From assembly GCA_024763135.1 (NCBI GenBank), contig JANTGD010000014.1:1-20203 (forward strand): 20,203 bases of DNA, given 5' to 3'. This DNA is from Thiotrichales bacterium. Its GTDB lineage: Bacteria; Pseudomonadota; Gammaproteobacteria; UWMA-0217. Below, in pieces: positions 8,586 to 16,015 of this stretch (within the stretch, counting starts at the first letter, position 1; each line of letters starts with the position of its first letter). The notes beneath the pieces are model-generated. The model ran no database searches and was not told where the DNA came from. It saw nothing but the letters and a program-made list of their open reading frames with translations. A program made the translations under genes and the position numbers.

Positions 8586-9013
8586 GGTGATATTGTAGCG
8601 TGGAGGTAGTCATACTGTCTGCAGGTTAAGACATCTGCTTGTAGGGTGCCGCGTATGTGCCACATTGACCCACATAGGACGTTGGCCCATGGACTGCGGA
8701 ACGCAACGCTTGAAGCGCACCATCGGTCACGGTACCTCAGCCCGCAGATTGATAATCTCCGTCAGTATAGGCGGGCAATTTGCCTGCCAGGGGGCATCTG
8801 GCGCATTTTGTTTTGGTACCGTTGCGTTGCCACTATGCTGGAGTTTGGAGAGCAGAACTGCTAGCTTTCTTCATTTACGAGCCAGGAGACTCAGCCGTTG
8901 GCAGAGAGATTGGTTTTGAGGAGAGCCACTGAAGAGCGGTTTCTTTGGTACAACTCACGGTCATCCCGGCGCTGGTGGAATGAGGGGTAGGAAATCACGA
9001 GAGAACGACGTAA
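8586..9013. other. Divergent intergenic region between DUF2797 and nitrilase genes
   Basis: A 428-base region between two divergent genes that should hold promoters for both. The open frames at 8646-8864 and 8665-8919 give no recognisable product and overlap, so I treat them as chance. The clearest element is a hairpin at 8770-8788 (see separate entry). A TATGCT at about 8833 resembles a -10 box, but no upstream hexamer is both well matched and correctly spaced. Nothing else recognisable was seen. Confidence 0.4.
8770..8788. other. Hairpin in the nitrilase upstream region
   Basis: GGCGGGCA and TGCCTGCC pair over eight positions (one G-T wobble) around a three-base ATT loop. No T run follows on either strand, so it is not an intrinsic terminator. 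It could be an operator-like dyad or a leader structure; the function is unknown. Confidence 0.35.
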
Positions 9014-9835
9014 GTGACTATTTTTGCAGGAATACAAATGGCTTCAGGGCCACAGGTGACGGCAAACCTGCTGGCTGCGGAAAAGCTGATCGCGGATGCG
9101 GTAGCGGCAGGTGCTGAATTTGTGGTGCTGCCCGAGAATTTTGCCTTTATGGGGCTACGTGATCAGGATCAGCTGGATATCAAAGAACACCCGGGTGAAG
9201 GGCGCTTACAAAGCTTTTTGTCCGATCAGGCCCGTAAACATGGTATTTGGCTCTGTGGCGGTACGATCCCCATGGTTTCGCCGGACCCGAACAAAGTCTA
9301 TGCCGCGAGCCTGATATTCAATGCAGCAGGTGAAGAAGTCGTCCGTTACGATAAGATTCATCTATTCGATGTTCAGTTGCTTGCAAGCGGGGAAAGTTAT
9401 ACCGAATCTCTCACGATCCAGAGTGGTGAAGCACCGGTTGTTTTCGATTCACCTTTTGGGCGTATTGGGATGGCAATTTGCTATGATGTGCGCTTCCCAG
9501 AACTCTTTCGTGACTTGATGGAGCAGGGTGCGGAAATCATTTTGCTGCCAGCCGCGTTTACCGATTTGACCGGTCGTGCGCATTGGGAAGTCCTGATACG
9601 TGCTCGTGCCATCGAAAATCTCGCCTACGTCATCGCAGCCGCCCAGGGAGGCTACCATGTCAACGGGCGCTCCACCTATGGTCACAGCATGATCGTCGAT
9701 CCCTGGGGAGGTGTGGTGGCCGAGCTGGATAGCAATACGCCCGGTGTCGTGGTGGGGGAAGTCAAAAACGAGTATTTGGCGACGACGCGGCGGACGTTTC
9801 CGGTACTTGACCATCGTCGTATCAGCTCTGGATAA
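9014..9835 (+). CDS. Nitrilase superfamily carbon-nitrogen hydrolase (Nit1/deaminated-glutathione amidase type)
   Basis: A 273-residue carbon-nitrogen hydrolase with the complete Glu-Lys-Cys triad: E41 (in VVLPENF), K114 (in RYDKIHLFDV) and C156 (in AICYDVRFPEL). The KIHLFDV and CYDVRFPEL blocks match the Nit1/NitA branch, whose characterised members hydrolyse deaminated glutathione to 2-oxoglutarate and cysteinylglycine as metabolite repair. The assignment within the superfamily is by similarity. The start must be GTG 9014 or an internal ATG, because an in-frame TAA directly precedes GTG; TIFAGIQMASGPQV then fits the family N terminus, and a GAGAG lies roughly ten bases upstream. The stop is 20 bases before tldD, so the two are probably cotranscribed. 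E. coli lacks this gene in the equivalent yhdP-tldD junction. Confidence 0.9.
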   Translation: MTIFAGIQMASGPQVTANLLAAEKLIADAVAAGAEFVVLPENFAFMGLRDQDQLDIKEHPGEGRLQSFLSDQARKHGIWLCGGTIPMVSPDPNKVYAASLIFNAAGEEVVRYDKIHLFDVQLLASGESYTESLTIQSGEAPVVFDSPFGRIGMAICYDVRFPELFRDLMEQGAEIILLPAAFTDLTGRAHWEVLIRARAIENLAYVIAAAQGGYHVNGRSTYGHSMIVDPWGGVVAELDSNTPGVVVGEVKNEYLATTRRTFPVLDHRRISSG

Positions 9836-9855
9836 CTGAAGGTGTGAGATAGCTT

Positions 9856-11301
9856 ATGAGTGTAGTTGAGACCGCAAGCGCACAGCTGCTTGCACCAGCC
9901 GGATTGGCGGTTGCTGACTTGGGAGACTTGCTCTCCCGTTGTATGGGCCCTGCGATCGATGCAGCCGATCTCTACTTTCAAACTGCTTGGCATGAATCCT
10001 GGGTACTGGAAGACGGTATTATTAAGGAAGGTGCTTTCAATCGCGACCAAGGCGTGGGCATCCGGGCAATCAGTGGGGAGAAGACCGGATTCGCCTATTC
10101 CGACCAAATCGTGCGCAGTGCGCTCGAGGAAGCCGCGAGCAACGCCCGTGCCATTGCGCGCAGTCAGCATAATGGTGTGCAGCCGGTCGTTGGACAAGCA
10201 CCTGCGGTTAAGCCCCTGTATCCTGGGGTGTCACCGCTGAACAGTCTCAATGAAAATGAAAAAATCGATCTGCTGCGTGCGGTGGATGCCGAAGCTCGGC
10301 GTGCCGATCCGCGTGTGTGTCAAGTGATTGTCAGTCTATCGGGCCTTTTCGAAAATATATTAGTGGCTGCAAGTGATGGGACGCTGGCCGCCGATCTGCG
10401 ACCGTTGGTGCGTTTGAATGTGTCTGTCATCGTGGAGCACGAGGGACGTCGCGAACAAGGCAGTTCCGGGGGTGGGGGGCGTGCTGACTATCAGTATTTT
10501 CTTCATGAGGAACGCGGCTTGGGGTATGCGCGCGAAGCTGTACGTCAGGCCCTGGTGAACCTCGATGCGGTCGATGCGCCCGCCGGTACAATGGATGTGG
10601 TACTCGGCCCGGGTTGGCCAGGGGTGTTACTACACGAGGCGATTGGACACGGTCTGGAAGGTGACTTCAATCGCAAAGGCAGTTCTGCGTTTAGTGGTTT
10701 GATGGGGGAGCAGGTCGCTGCAAAGGGGGTGACTGTTGTGGATGATGGCACGCTGCCCGGTCGGCGCGGGTCGTTGACCATCGACGACGAAGGTACGCCC
10801 ACGCGCTGTACGACACTGATCGAAGACGGGGTGCTCGTTGGCTATATGCAGGACAAAATGAACGCGCAGCTAATGGGCATGAGCTCAACTGGTAATGGTC
10901 GCAGAGAATCCTACGCGCATCTGCCACTCCCGCGTATGACGAACACCTATATGCTCGCAGGCGAGCACGATCCTGAGGCAATTTTGGCCTCAGTGAACAA
11001 TGGGCTCTATGCGGTGAATTTTGGCGGCGGACAGGTGGATATCACATCTGGAAAATTCGTGTTTTCCGCATCGGAAGCTTATCTTATCGAAAACGGTAAG
11101 GTGACACGTCCGGTCAAAGGCGCCACGTTGATTGGTAATGGGCCGGATGTTCTGCGTCGCGTGAGTATGGTTGGGAATGATCTGTCGCTGGATGCAGGCG
11201 TGGGCGTCTGTGGTAAAGACGGGCAAAGTGTGCCGGTCGGTGTGGGGCAGCCGACCTTGCGCGTGGATGGTCTGACGGTCGGCGGTACGCAAGCAGGGTG
11301 A
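9856..11301 (+). CDS. tldD: Metalloprotease TldD
   Basis: A 481-residue TldD, the catalytic subunit of the TldD/TldE heterodimeric zinc protease. In E. coli the complex degrades unfolded or small peptides, matures microcin B17 and clears the CcdA antitoxin. The zinc-binding HExxxH motif is at H260-E261-A-I-G-H264, and C452 (in GVGVCGKDGQ) matches the third ligand region, Cys454 in E. coli. The length equals that of E. coli TldD. ATG 9856 has AAGGTG about twelve bases upstream. The stop overlaps the tldE start, indicating translational coupling of the two subunits. Its place downstream of yhdP matches E. coli, apart from the inserted DUF2797 and nitrilase genes. No modified-peptide precursor gene is visible nearby, so a housekeeping role is the simplest reading. 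Confidence 0.96.
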   Translation: MSVVETASAQLLAPAGLAVADLGDLLSRCMGPAIDAADLYFQTAWHESWVLEDGIIKEGAFNRDQGVGIRAISGEKTGFAYSDQIVRSALEEAASNARAIARSQHNGVQPVVGQAPAVKPLYPGVSPLNSLNENEKIDLLRAVDAEARRADPRVCQVIVSLSGLFENILVAASDGTLAADLRPLVRLNVSVIVEHEGRREQGSSGGGGRADYQYFLHEERGLGYAREAVRQALVNLDAVDAPAGTMDVVLGPGWPGVLLHEAIGHGLEGDFNRKGSSAFSGLMGEQVAAKGVTVVDDGTLPGRRGSLTIDDEGTPTRCTTLIEDGVLVGYMQDKMNAQLMGMSSTGNGRRESYAHLPLPRMTNTYMLAGEHDPEAILASVNNGLYAVNFGGGQVDITSGKFVFSASEAYLIENGKVTRPVKGATLIGNGPDVLRRVSMVGNDLSLDAGVGVCGKDGQSVPVGVGQPTLRVDGLTVGGTQAG

Positions 11302-12650
11302 TGACAATGCAAGAACTAGAAAAACGCGATGCGGATTCGGCCGTTGTGAAACGCGCCGTTGAGCAGGCCTTGGAGGCCGCGCAAACCGTGGGTGCCAGTA
11401 GCGCGGAGGCGTCTGCCAGTCTGGACAGCGGACTCTCAGTCAGCGTCCGCAAGGGCGATGTGGAGACGCTTGAATATCACCGTGGCCAAAGTCTGTCGGT
11501 CACTGTGTACCTGGGGCAACGTAAAGGCTCAGCGAGCAGTGCTGATTTGCGTCCAGAATCGATTCAGGAAGCAGTCGAAGCTGCCACACGGATTGCCCGA
11601 TTTACCTCTGAAGACGCTGCCGCTGGCCTGGCTGATCCCGCCTTGATGGCCACGGTCTTCCCGGATCTCGATTTGTATCATCCCTGGAATATTGGTGCTG
11701 AAAATGGCATTGAACTGGCCAAGGCCTGCGAAGCAGCGGGTCTGGCGGCGGATCCCCGGATAACAAATTCAGACGGTGCATCAGTGCATGATTTCCAGGG
11801 TGTTACGGCCTATGGCAATTCCCATGGATTTATTGGCTTGCGTTCTGGAACCCGACACTCCATGAGCTGCACTTTGATTGCCGAAGATGAGAGCGGCATG
11901 CAACGGGACTACTACTATACAGCCTCGCGTGTTCCAGAACGTTTGGAGCCCGCCGAGGCAGTGGGCCTGCAAGCCGCGCAACGCAGTGTGCGGCGTCTGT
12001 CTGCCAAGCAACTCAGTACACGGCGAGCGCCGGTGATTTTCTCAGCAGAATTGAGCAGGGGATTGCTGTCTTCTTTGGTGGGTGCAATCTCCGGTGGCGC
12101 GCTGTATCGACGCGCATCTTTTCTTCTGGATATGAAAGGGGAGCAGGTTTTTAGTCCTTTCGTGCGGATCTACGAAGACCCTTTGTTACCTCAGGAATTT
12201 GGGAGTACTGCTTTCGACAATGAGGGTGTGGCGACCCACCGTCGGGATATTGTGTCCGGGGGAATGCTCGAAGGGTATGTGTTAAGTAGCTATTCTGCGC
12301 GCAAGCTCGGAATGCAAACCACAGGCAATGCCGGTGGGGTTCATAATTTGCGCATTGATACCAGCGGTCAGACCTTGGAGCAACTGCTGCAGCAGATGGG
12401 GACCGGACTCTATGTGACTGAACTTATCGGTCACGGAGTCAATACAGTCACAGGTGATTATTCTCGTGGTGCTGCAGGGTTTTGGGTGGAAAATGGTGAG
12501 TTACAGTACCCTGTCGAAGAAATTACCATTGCGGGCAATTTAAAAGACATGTTCAAAGGCTTGGTCGCGGTGGGTACTGATCGAGATCGCCGCGGCAGCA
12601 TTCAAACAGGTTCCTGGTGGATCGATGCAATGACCATCGCGGGTAATTAA
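11301..12650 (+). CDS. pmbA: Protease subunit TldE/PmbA
   Basis: A TldE (PmbA) protein of about 449 residues, partner of TldD. It lacks an HExxxH motif, as the family does, and contributes to the substrate channel. Conserved blocks include RKGSASSADL, RITNSDGASV, YGNSHGFIG, SYSARKLGMQTTGNAGGVHN, GDYSRGAAGFWVENGELQYP and EITIAGNLKDM. I chose ATG 11301, which overlaps the tldD stop as TGATG with a GCAGGG a few bases upstream. GTG 11298 (GTGA overlap) and ATG 11307 are in frame and cannot be excluded. In E. coli pmbA is far from tldD; here the two subunits sit together, as in many other bacteria. The transcript probably starts at or before the nitrilase gene. No terminator with a U run follows the stop. 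Confidence 0.95.
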   Translation: MTMQELEKRDADSAVVKRAVEQALEAAQTVGASSAEASASLDSGLSVSVRKGDVETLEYHRGQSLSVTVYLGQRKGSASSADLRPESIQEAVEAATRIARFTSEDAAAGLADPALMATVFPDLDLYHPWNIGAENGIELAKACEAAGLAADPRITNSDGASVHDFQGVTAYGNSHGFIGLRSGTRHSMSCTLIAEDESGMQRDYYYTASRVPERLEPAEAVGLQAAQRSVRRLSAKQLSTRRAPVIFSAELSRGLLSSLVGAISGGALYRRASFLLDMKGEQVFSPFVRIYEDPLLPQEFGSTAFDNEGVATHRRDIVSGGMLEGYVLSSYSARKLGMQTTGNAGGVHNLRIDTSGQTLEQLLQQMGTGLYVTELIGHGVNTVTGDYSRGAAGFWVENGELQYPVEEITIAGNLKDMFKGLVAVGTDRDRRGSIQTGSWWIDAMTIAGN

Positions 12651-12720
12651 CCGGACACAATTCAGTCACTACCAAAAAACCTCAGGGTCAGTGAGCTGCC
12701 AACTGCCATGCCCCGGACGC

Positions 12721-12741
12721 GGGAGGTACGCATTGCCTCCC
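12721..12741 (+). other. Hairpin after tldE
   Basis: GGGAGG and CCTCCC form a 6-base-pair GC-rich stem with a nine-base loop, about 70 bases after the tldE stop. No T run follows, so any terminator role would need Rho. It is the only strong stem in the first half of the tldE to DUF1244 gap. Confidence 0.3.
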
Positions 12742-12800
12742 CTTCACTGATCAGGATTGCTATGGATTGTTTTAGTATCTTAATCAGGCAGGGAAGTGAA

Positions 12801-12829
12801 TTGGAAACGTTTCCCTATTGATGATACAG
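12801..12829 (+). promoter_or_regulatory. Perfect 12-base palindrome and possible promoter upstream of DUF1244
   Basis: GGAAACGTTTCC at 12803-12814 is a perfect 12-base palindrome with a central CG, the general form of LacI-family operators. TTGGAA at 12801-12806 overlaps its left arm and, with a 17-base spacer, faces a weak -10-like ATACAG at 12824-12829, so a bound repressor would cover the -35 region. The palindrome is directly visible; the operator and promoter roles are inferred, and no cognate regulator is encoded in the window. It lies about 115 bases before the DUF1244 start, which leads the downstream gene run. Confidence 0.35.
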
Positions 12830-12899
12830 ATAAGCCGCCTGTAATCATCTGCTGACATCCCGGAAAAGGTGCTCATGGCTTTCGTGATGGTTATCATAC

Positions 12900-12913
12900 G
12901 CGGTTTGAACCGC
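12900..12913 (+). other. Inverted repeat in the DUF1244 leader
   Basis: GCGGTT, TG, AACCGC is a 6-base inverted repeat ending 16 bases before the DUF1244 ATG and just upstream of the weak GAGAG ribosome site. The two-base spacing is too tight for a hairpin with all six pairs, but a four-pair stem could form. It might tune translation or be a protein-binding dyad. Confidence 0.25.
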
Positions 12914-12929
12914 TACTGAGAGACTCGTG

Positions 12930-13235
12930 ATGGATGATCAGACCCGTTTAGAACTGGAAGCGGCAGCTTTCCGCAAGTTGTTGGCGCATTTGCAAAAGCG
13001 CAGTGATGTGCAGAACATCGATTTAATGAATCTGGCAGGTTTTTGCCGTAATTGCCTGTCCAAATGGTATGCCGGCGCGGCCAGGGAGCAAGGCATTGAA
13101 GTCAGTTATGCACAAGCCCAGGAAATTGTCTACGGCATGCCCTACCCCCAGTGGAAAGCGCAATTTCAACTCGAGGCAACGCCAGCACAGCTTGAAAAAT
13201 TCAATGCCCTGACACCGGATCAACTCACCGAATAG
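12930..13235 (+). CDS. DUF1244 domain protein
   Basis: A 101-residue DUF1244 protein of unknown function, widespread in proteobacteria. The family hallmark QNIDLMNLAGFCRNCLSKWY (residues 28-47) with C39 and C42 is intact, followed by the conserved GMPYPQWK block near residues 70-77. It is small, soluble and mostly helical by composition; the CxxC could bind metal or be redox active, but I know of no established activity. ATG 12930 is preferred to the adjacent in-frame GTG 12927; GAGAG lies just upstream. It ends 16 bases before the glycosyltransferase gene and opens a five-gene run reaching 16724. Confidence 0.9.
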   Translation: MDDQTRLELEAAAFRKLLAHLQKRSDVQNIDLMNLAGFCRNCLSKWYAGAAREQGIEVSYAQAQEIVYGMPYPQWKAQFQLEATPAQLEKFNALTPDQLTE

Positions 13236-13251
13236 CCGCCGGGCCTCAGTC

Positions 13252-14154
13252 TTGCGAGTTTCAGTAATAATCCCCAGTTACAATCGCGCCCATCTGCTGG
13301 GTCGCGCCATTGCGTCGGTTCAGGCGCAAACGCTCAAACCCTTGGAAATCATTGTGGTCGACGATGGTTCCACTGATGCGAGTGCGGAACTTGTGACACG
13401 TCAGTTTCCCGATTGTCACTATCTTCATCAGTCAAACCGGGGGGTGAGTGCCGCGCGTAACTTGGGTATCCGCGTGGCGCGTGGCGAATGGATTGCGTTT
13501 TTAGATTCAGACGACGAGTGGTTACCTGAAAAATTGGCTGCCCAGGCTGCGGTTCTGGCAGCGACCTCCGGCTGCCGCCTTGTGCACGCGGATGAGGTTT
13601 GGATACGTCGTGGGCGACGTGTGAACGCCATGCAAAAACATCGCAAGTCAGGGGGGGACATTTTTCAGCAATGCCTGCCACTGTGCGTCATTTCTCCCTC
13701 AGCGGCGGTATTGCATCGCTCGCTACTGGAGGAAGTGGGGGGCTTCGATGAAAGCTTACCCGCGTGTGAGGATTACGATTTATGGTTACGGATCTGCGCC
13801 CGAGAAGCGGTTGCCTTTGTTGAGACACCGCAGTTACGGAAATTTGGTGGCCATGCGGATCAATTGTCCCGGCAATATTGGGGAATGGATCGTTTTCGGG
13901 TGCGTGCATTGGAAAAATTACTTCAAGCAGAGTGTCTGTCTCCGGAAAACTATGCAGCTGTGCTGAAAACGCTGATAAAAAAAACTGGCATTCTGGCACA
14001 AGGTGCGCGGAAACGTGGCAAAAACGCGCGGGCTCGCTTTTACGCGGCAAAGCAAAATCGCTATCGGGAAGCGCTGATGGACATTGCTGCTCAGCGTTGT
14101 CCAGCCATACGCAGTCCCCTCTCAAAGCTTGCAGCGGGTTCAGACACTCAATGA
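13252..14154 (+). CDS. Family 2 glycosyltransferase
   Basis: A 300-residue GT-A fold glycosyltransferase that transfers a sugar from a nucleotide-sugar donor; the acceptor is unknown. Visible motifs are the N-terminal VSVIIPSYNRAHLL, VVDDGSTD with D37-D38 for the nucleotide, the metal-binding DSDD at 85-88 (in FLDSDDEWLPEKL), and the EDYDLWLRI block near 168-176 carrying the likely catalytic acid. The C-terminal 60 residues are Arg/Lys-rich, and no transmembrane segment is evident. The start is TTG 13252: the frame is open upstream, but no ATG or GTG occurs between the DUF1244 stop and this TTG, and the family fold begins right there. A weak ribosome site suggests coupling to DUF1244 translation. 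Its stop overlaps the next gene by four bases (ATGA). No other polysaccharide genes are nearby. Confidence 0.88.
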   Translation: MRVSVIIPSYNRAHLLGRAIASVQAQTLKPLEIIVVDDGSTDASAELVTRQFPDCHYLHQSNRGVSAARNLGIRVARGEWIAFLDSDDEWLPEKLAAQAAVLAATSGCRLVHADEVWIRRGRRVNAMQKHRKSGGDIFQQCLPLCVISPSAAVLHRSLLEEVGGFDESLPACEDYDLWLRICAREAVAFVETPQLRKFGGHADQLSRQYWGMDRFRVRALEKLLQAECLSPENYAAVLKTLIKKTGILAQGARKRGKNARARFYAAKQNRYREALMDIAAQRCPAIRSPLSKLAAGSDTQ

Positions 14155-15002
14155 CCGACTCTTTATGCAGCACCCAGGACAGTAGTTGGGTCAATCTGGT
14201 GGTGGCGCTGGCTGCCGAGGCCAAGCCGCTGCAATCCTGGTACGGGCTCAAACGCGATGCAACCCAGCGCGCTTATCCTGTCTTTCGCAATCAGCACATC
14301 GCGTTAATCATCAGTGGCTTAGGCAAACTCAATGCGGCAGCAGCTACGGGTTATCTTCACGCACTCAATGGCTCGGTGTCCAATAGTATCTGGTTGAATA
14401 TTGGCATAGCAGGGCATGCGCACCGACCGGTTGGTACGGGTCTGCTGGCACATCAGGTGGTGGATGCGTCAATGGGTGTGACGAGCTATCCCCCGCTACC
14501 CTTTGAGTTGCCCTGTGTCACCGAGAGAGTGGTGACCGTGGATACGCCTGATTTGGCCTATGCGCAGGCGGGCGCAGTGGAAATGGAAGCCAGTGGATTT
14601 CTGCATGCGGCGCAGCGCTATACTACGCGGGAATTGGTACAGTGTTACAAGGTGGTGTCGGACAATCCCGGTCAGGATGCGCGGCAGCTCGAGCCCGCAG
14701 CCGTCTCCGCGTTGATTGGGCAGCAGTTGAGCACTTTGGATCGTTTACTCCAGCAATTGGGGCGACTCTCTAACGAACTTACCGAACTCTCTATTGAACC
14801 AGAGTTACTGCGCCGCTATCAGCAACACTGGCGATTCACCGTTACGCAGCGGCATCGACTCGAGGCGTTGCTCAAGCGCTGGCGGGTGCTCGCGCCCGCA
14901 GCACAGGGATGGAACCCTGATTGGCGTCGCATTCCTCATAGCAAGCAGTTGCTCAGTGAAATGAGTGCGCATTTGGATCAGCTGGCTGTGGAGCGCGCGT
15001 GA
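14151..15002 (+). CDS. MTA/SAH-nucleosidase-like phosphorylase superfamily protein with C-terminal helical extension
   Basis: A 283-residue protein. Residues about 13-180 form a PNP/UDP phosphorylase-type fold resembling 5'-methylthioadenosine/S-adenosylhomocysteine nucleosidase (MTAN). E23 (in ALAAEAKPL) matches MTAN Glu12, WLNIGIAG (81-88) is the GxAG loop, E144-M145-E146-A matches the ribose-binding Met173-Glu174, and S170-D171 matches the catalytic Asp197. So it probably cleaves an adenine nucleoside; 5'-deoxyadenosine is a known MTAN substrate. The loop around 105-135 looks shorter than in E. coli. Residues about 185-283 are an Arg/Leu/Gln-rich helical extension not found in classical MTAN. 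ATG 14151 overlaps the glycosyltransferase stop (ATGA), although the frame is open far upstream. Its stop overlaps the SPL start (GTGA), indicating translational coupling with a radical SAM enzyme. It could also be a squalene/hopanoid-type phosphorylase relative. Confidence 0.72.
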   Translation: MTDSLCSTQDSSWVNLVVALAAEAKPLQSWYGLKRDATQRAYPVFRNQHIALIISGLGKLNAAAATGYLHALNGSVSNSIWLNIGIAGHAHRPVGTGLLAHQVVDASMGVTSYPPLPFELPCVTERVVTVDTPDLAYAQAGAVEMEASGFLHAAQRYTTRELVQCYKVVSDNPGQDARQLEPAAVSALIGQQLSTLDRLLQQLGRLSNELTELSIEPELLRRYQQHWRFTVTQRHRLEALLKRWRVLAPAAQGWNPDWRRIPHSKQLLSEMSAHLDQLAVERA

Positions 15003-16015
15003 TTGATTTGATCTACGTCGAAAAGGCGATCAAAGCGCATCCCCGCACGCGCGCAATTCTGGAACGGTTTGCCAATAAGACAGTCATAGAGTGTGATCGG
15101 TATACGGAAATCTTCAATCCTGCGGGGCAGAATTTTCGCCTGCAAAAGCAACGACCAGCATTGATACTGGCTCGCAAACAGGAGGGTTGGGTCTTGCCGG
15201 CGCCACCGGAATATCGGATTGCGGCTGGAAGAAATTTCTACTTTTCCCATATGCTCAATTGTCTCTACGATTGTCGCTATTGTTTTCTCCAGGGTATGTA
15301 TCGCTCTGCCAACTATGTCTTATTCGTCAATTACGAGGACTTTGTTACCGCCATTGAGGCGGTTGCCGACAGTGCAGCCACTCCCGCCTGGTTTTGTTCC
15401 GGTTATGACTGTGACAGCCTGGCTCTGGAACCCGTGACCCGGTTTGCGGAGTATTTTGTTCCTGCATTTGCAGAATTGGACAATGCGTTTTTAGAATTGC
15501 GAACCAAAAGTACGCAAATCCGCGACATACTACGCTACGCACCGCTATCCAATGTGGTGACGGCGTTTAGCTTTACCCCTGATCGTGTTGCGCGTGAGTT
15601 GGAACATCGCACACCGTCGGTTAGTAAGCGTCTCGATGCGATTGCCAAATTACAGCAGGCAGGCTGGGCTGTGGGATTACGCTTCGATCCTTTGATCTAC
15701 ACTGCGCAATTCCGGGCGCAATACCAGCAATTGTTTCAGCAGATTTTTACACGTTTAAATCCCCAGACCCTGCATTCTGTCAGTTTGGGTGTCTTTCGCT
15801 TACCCAAAGGCTATTTTCGTACGCTGGTGAAGCTCTATCCGGAAGAACGGCTGTTTGCCGCGCCACTCGAAGAGCGGGACGGTATGATTTCCTACCGTGC
15901 CGATCTCGAGGCAGAGATGCGCGATTATTGTGAACAGGAACTATTGAAATATCTGCCTCGAGAATCTTTCTTCCCCTGCTACCCAGAGTCGGGGGGCAAG
16001 GCGCATGCCGGCTAA
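14999..16015 (+). CDS. Spore photoproduct lyase family radical SAM protein
   Basis: A 338-residue radical SAM protein of the spore photoproduct lyase (SPL) family. In Bacillus, SPL directly reverses the UV lesion 5-thyminyl-5,6-dihydrothymine. The 4Fe-4S cluster motif is C88-x3-C92-x2-C95 (NCLYDCRYCFLQG), the Cx3Cx2C form used by SPL. C133 (in PAWFCSGYDCDSLALE) falls where Bacillus SPL has its conserved hydrogen-donor Cys141; C138 is a second nearby candidate. YRIAAGRNFYFSHMLNC before the cluster and TAFSFTPDRVARELEHRTPS are further SPL-family blocks. The start is GTG 14999, overlapping the upstream stop, with GGAG close by. The gene overlaps the next one by 11 bases. Nothing here suggests an endospore former, so the natural lesion is uncertain. 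SPL-family proteins are annotated in other non-spore-forming proteobacteria. Confidence 0.87.
   Translation: MIDLIYVEKAIKAHPRTRAILERFANKTVIECDRYTEIFNPAGQNFRLQKQRPALILARKQEGWVLPAPPEYRIAAGRNFYFSHMLNCLYDCRYCFLQGMYRSANYVLFVNYEDFVTAIEAVADSAATPAWFCSGYDCDSLALEPVTRFAEYFVPAFAELDNAFLELRTKSTQIRDILRYAPLSNVVTAFSFTPDRVARELEHRTPSVSKRLDAIAKLQQAGWAVGLRFDPLIYTAQFRAQYQQLFQQIFTRLNPQTLHSVSLGVFRLPKGYFRTLVKLYPEERLFAAPLEERDGMISYRADLEAEMRDYCEQELLKYLPRESFFPCYPESGGKAHAG

Noticed and set aside
8646..8919. Two overlapping open frames upstream of the nitrilase gene.
   Set aside because: They overlap each other, lack ribosome sites, and their composition looks random.
9856..12650. TldD/TldE as part of a modified-peptide (microcin-like) biosynthesis cluster.
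   Set aside because: No precursor peptide, cyclodehydratase or export gene is nearby, and the pair sits in its housekeeping context after yhdP.
13878..14150. Upstream extension of the nucleosidase-like frame by 91 codons inside the glycosyltransferase gene.
   Set aside because: The extension is the +1-shifted shadow of the glycosyltransferase C terminus, and the MTAN-like fold starts just after ATG 14151, which has a classic ATGA overlap.
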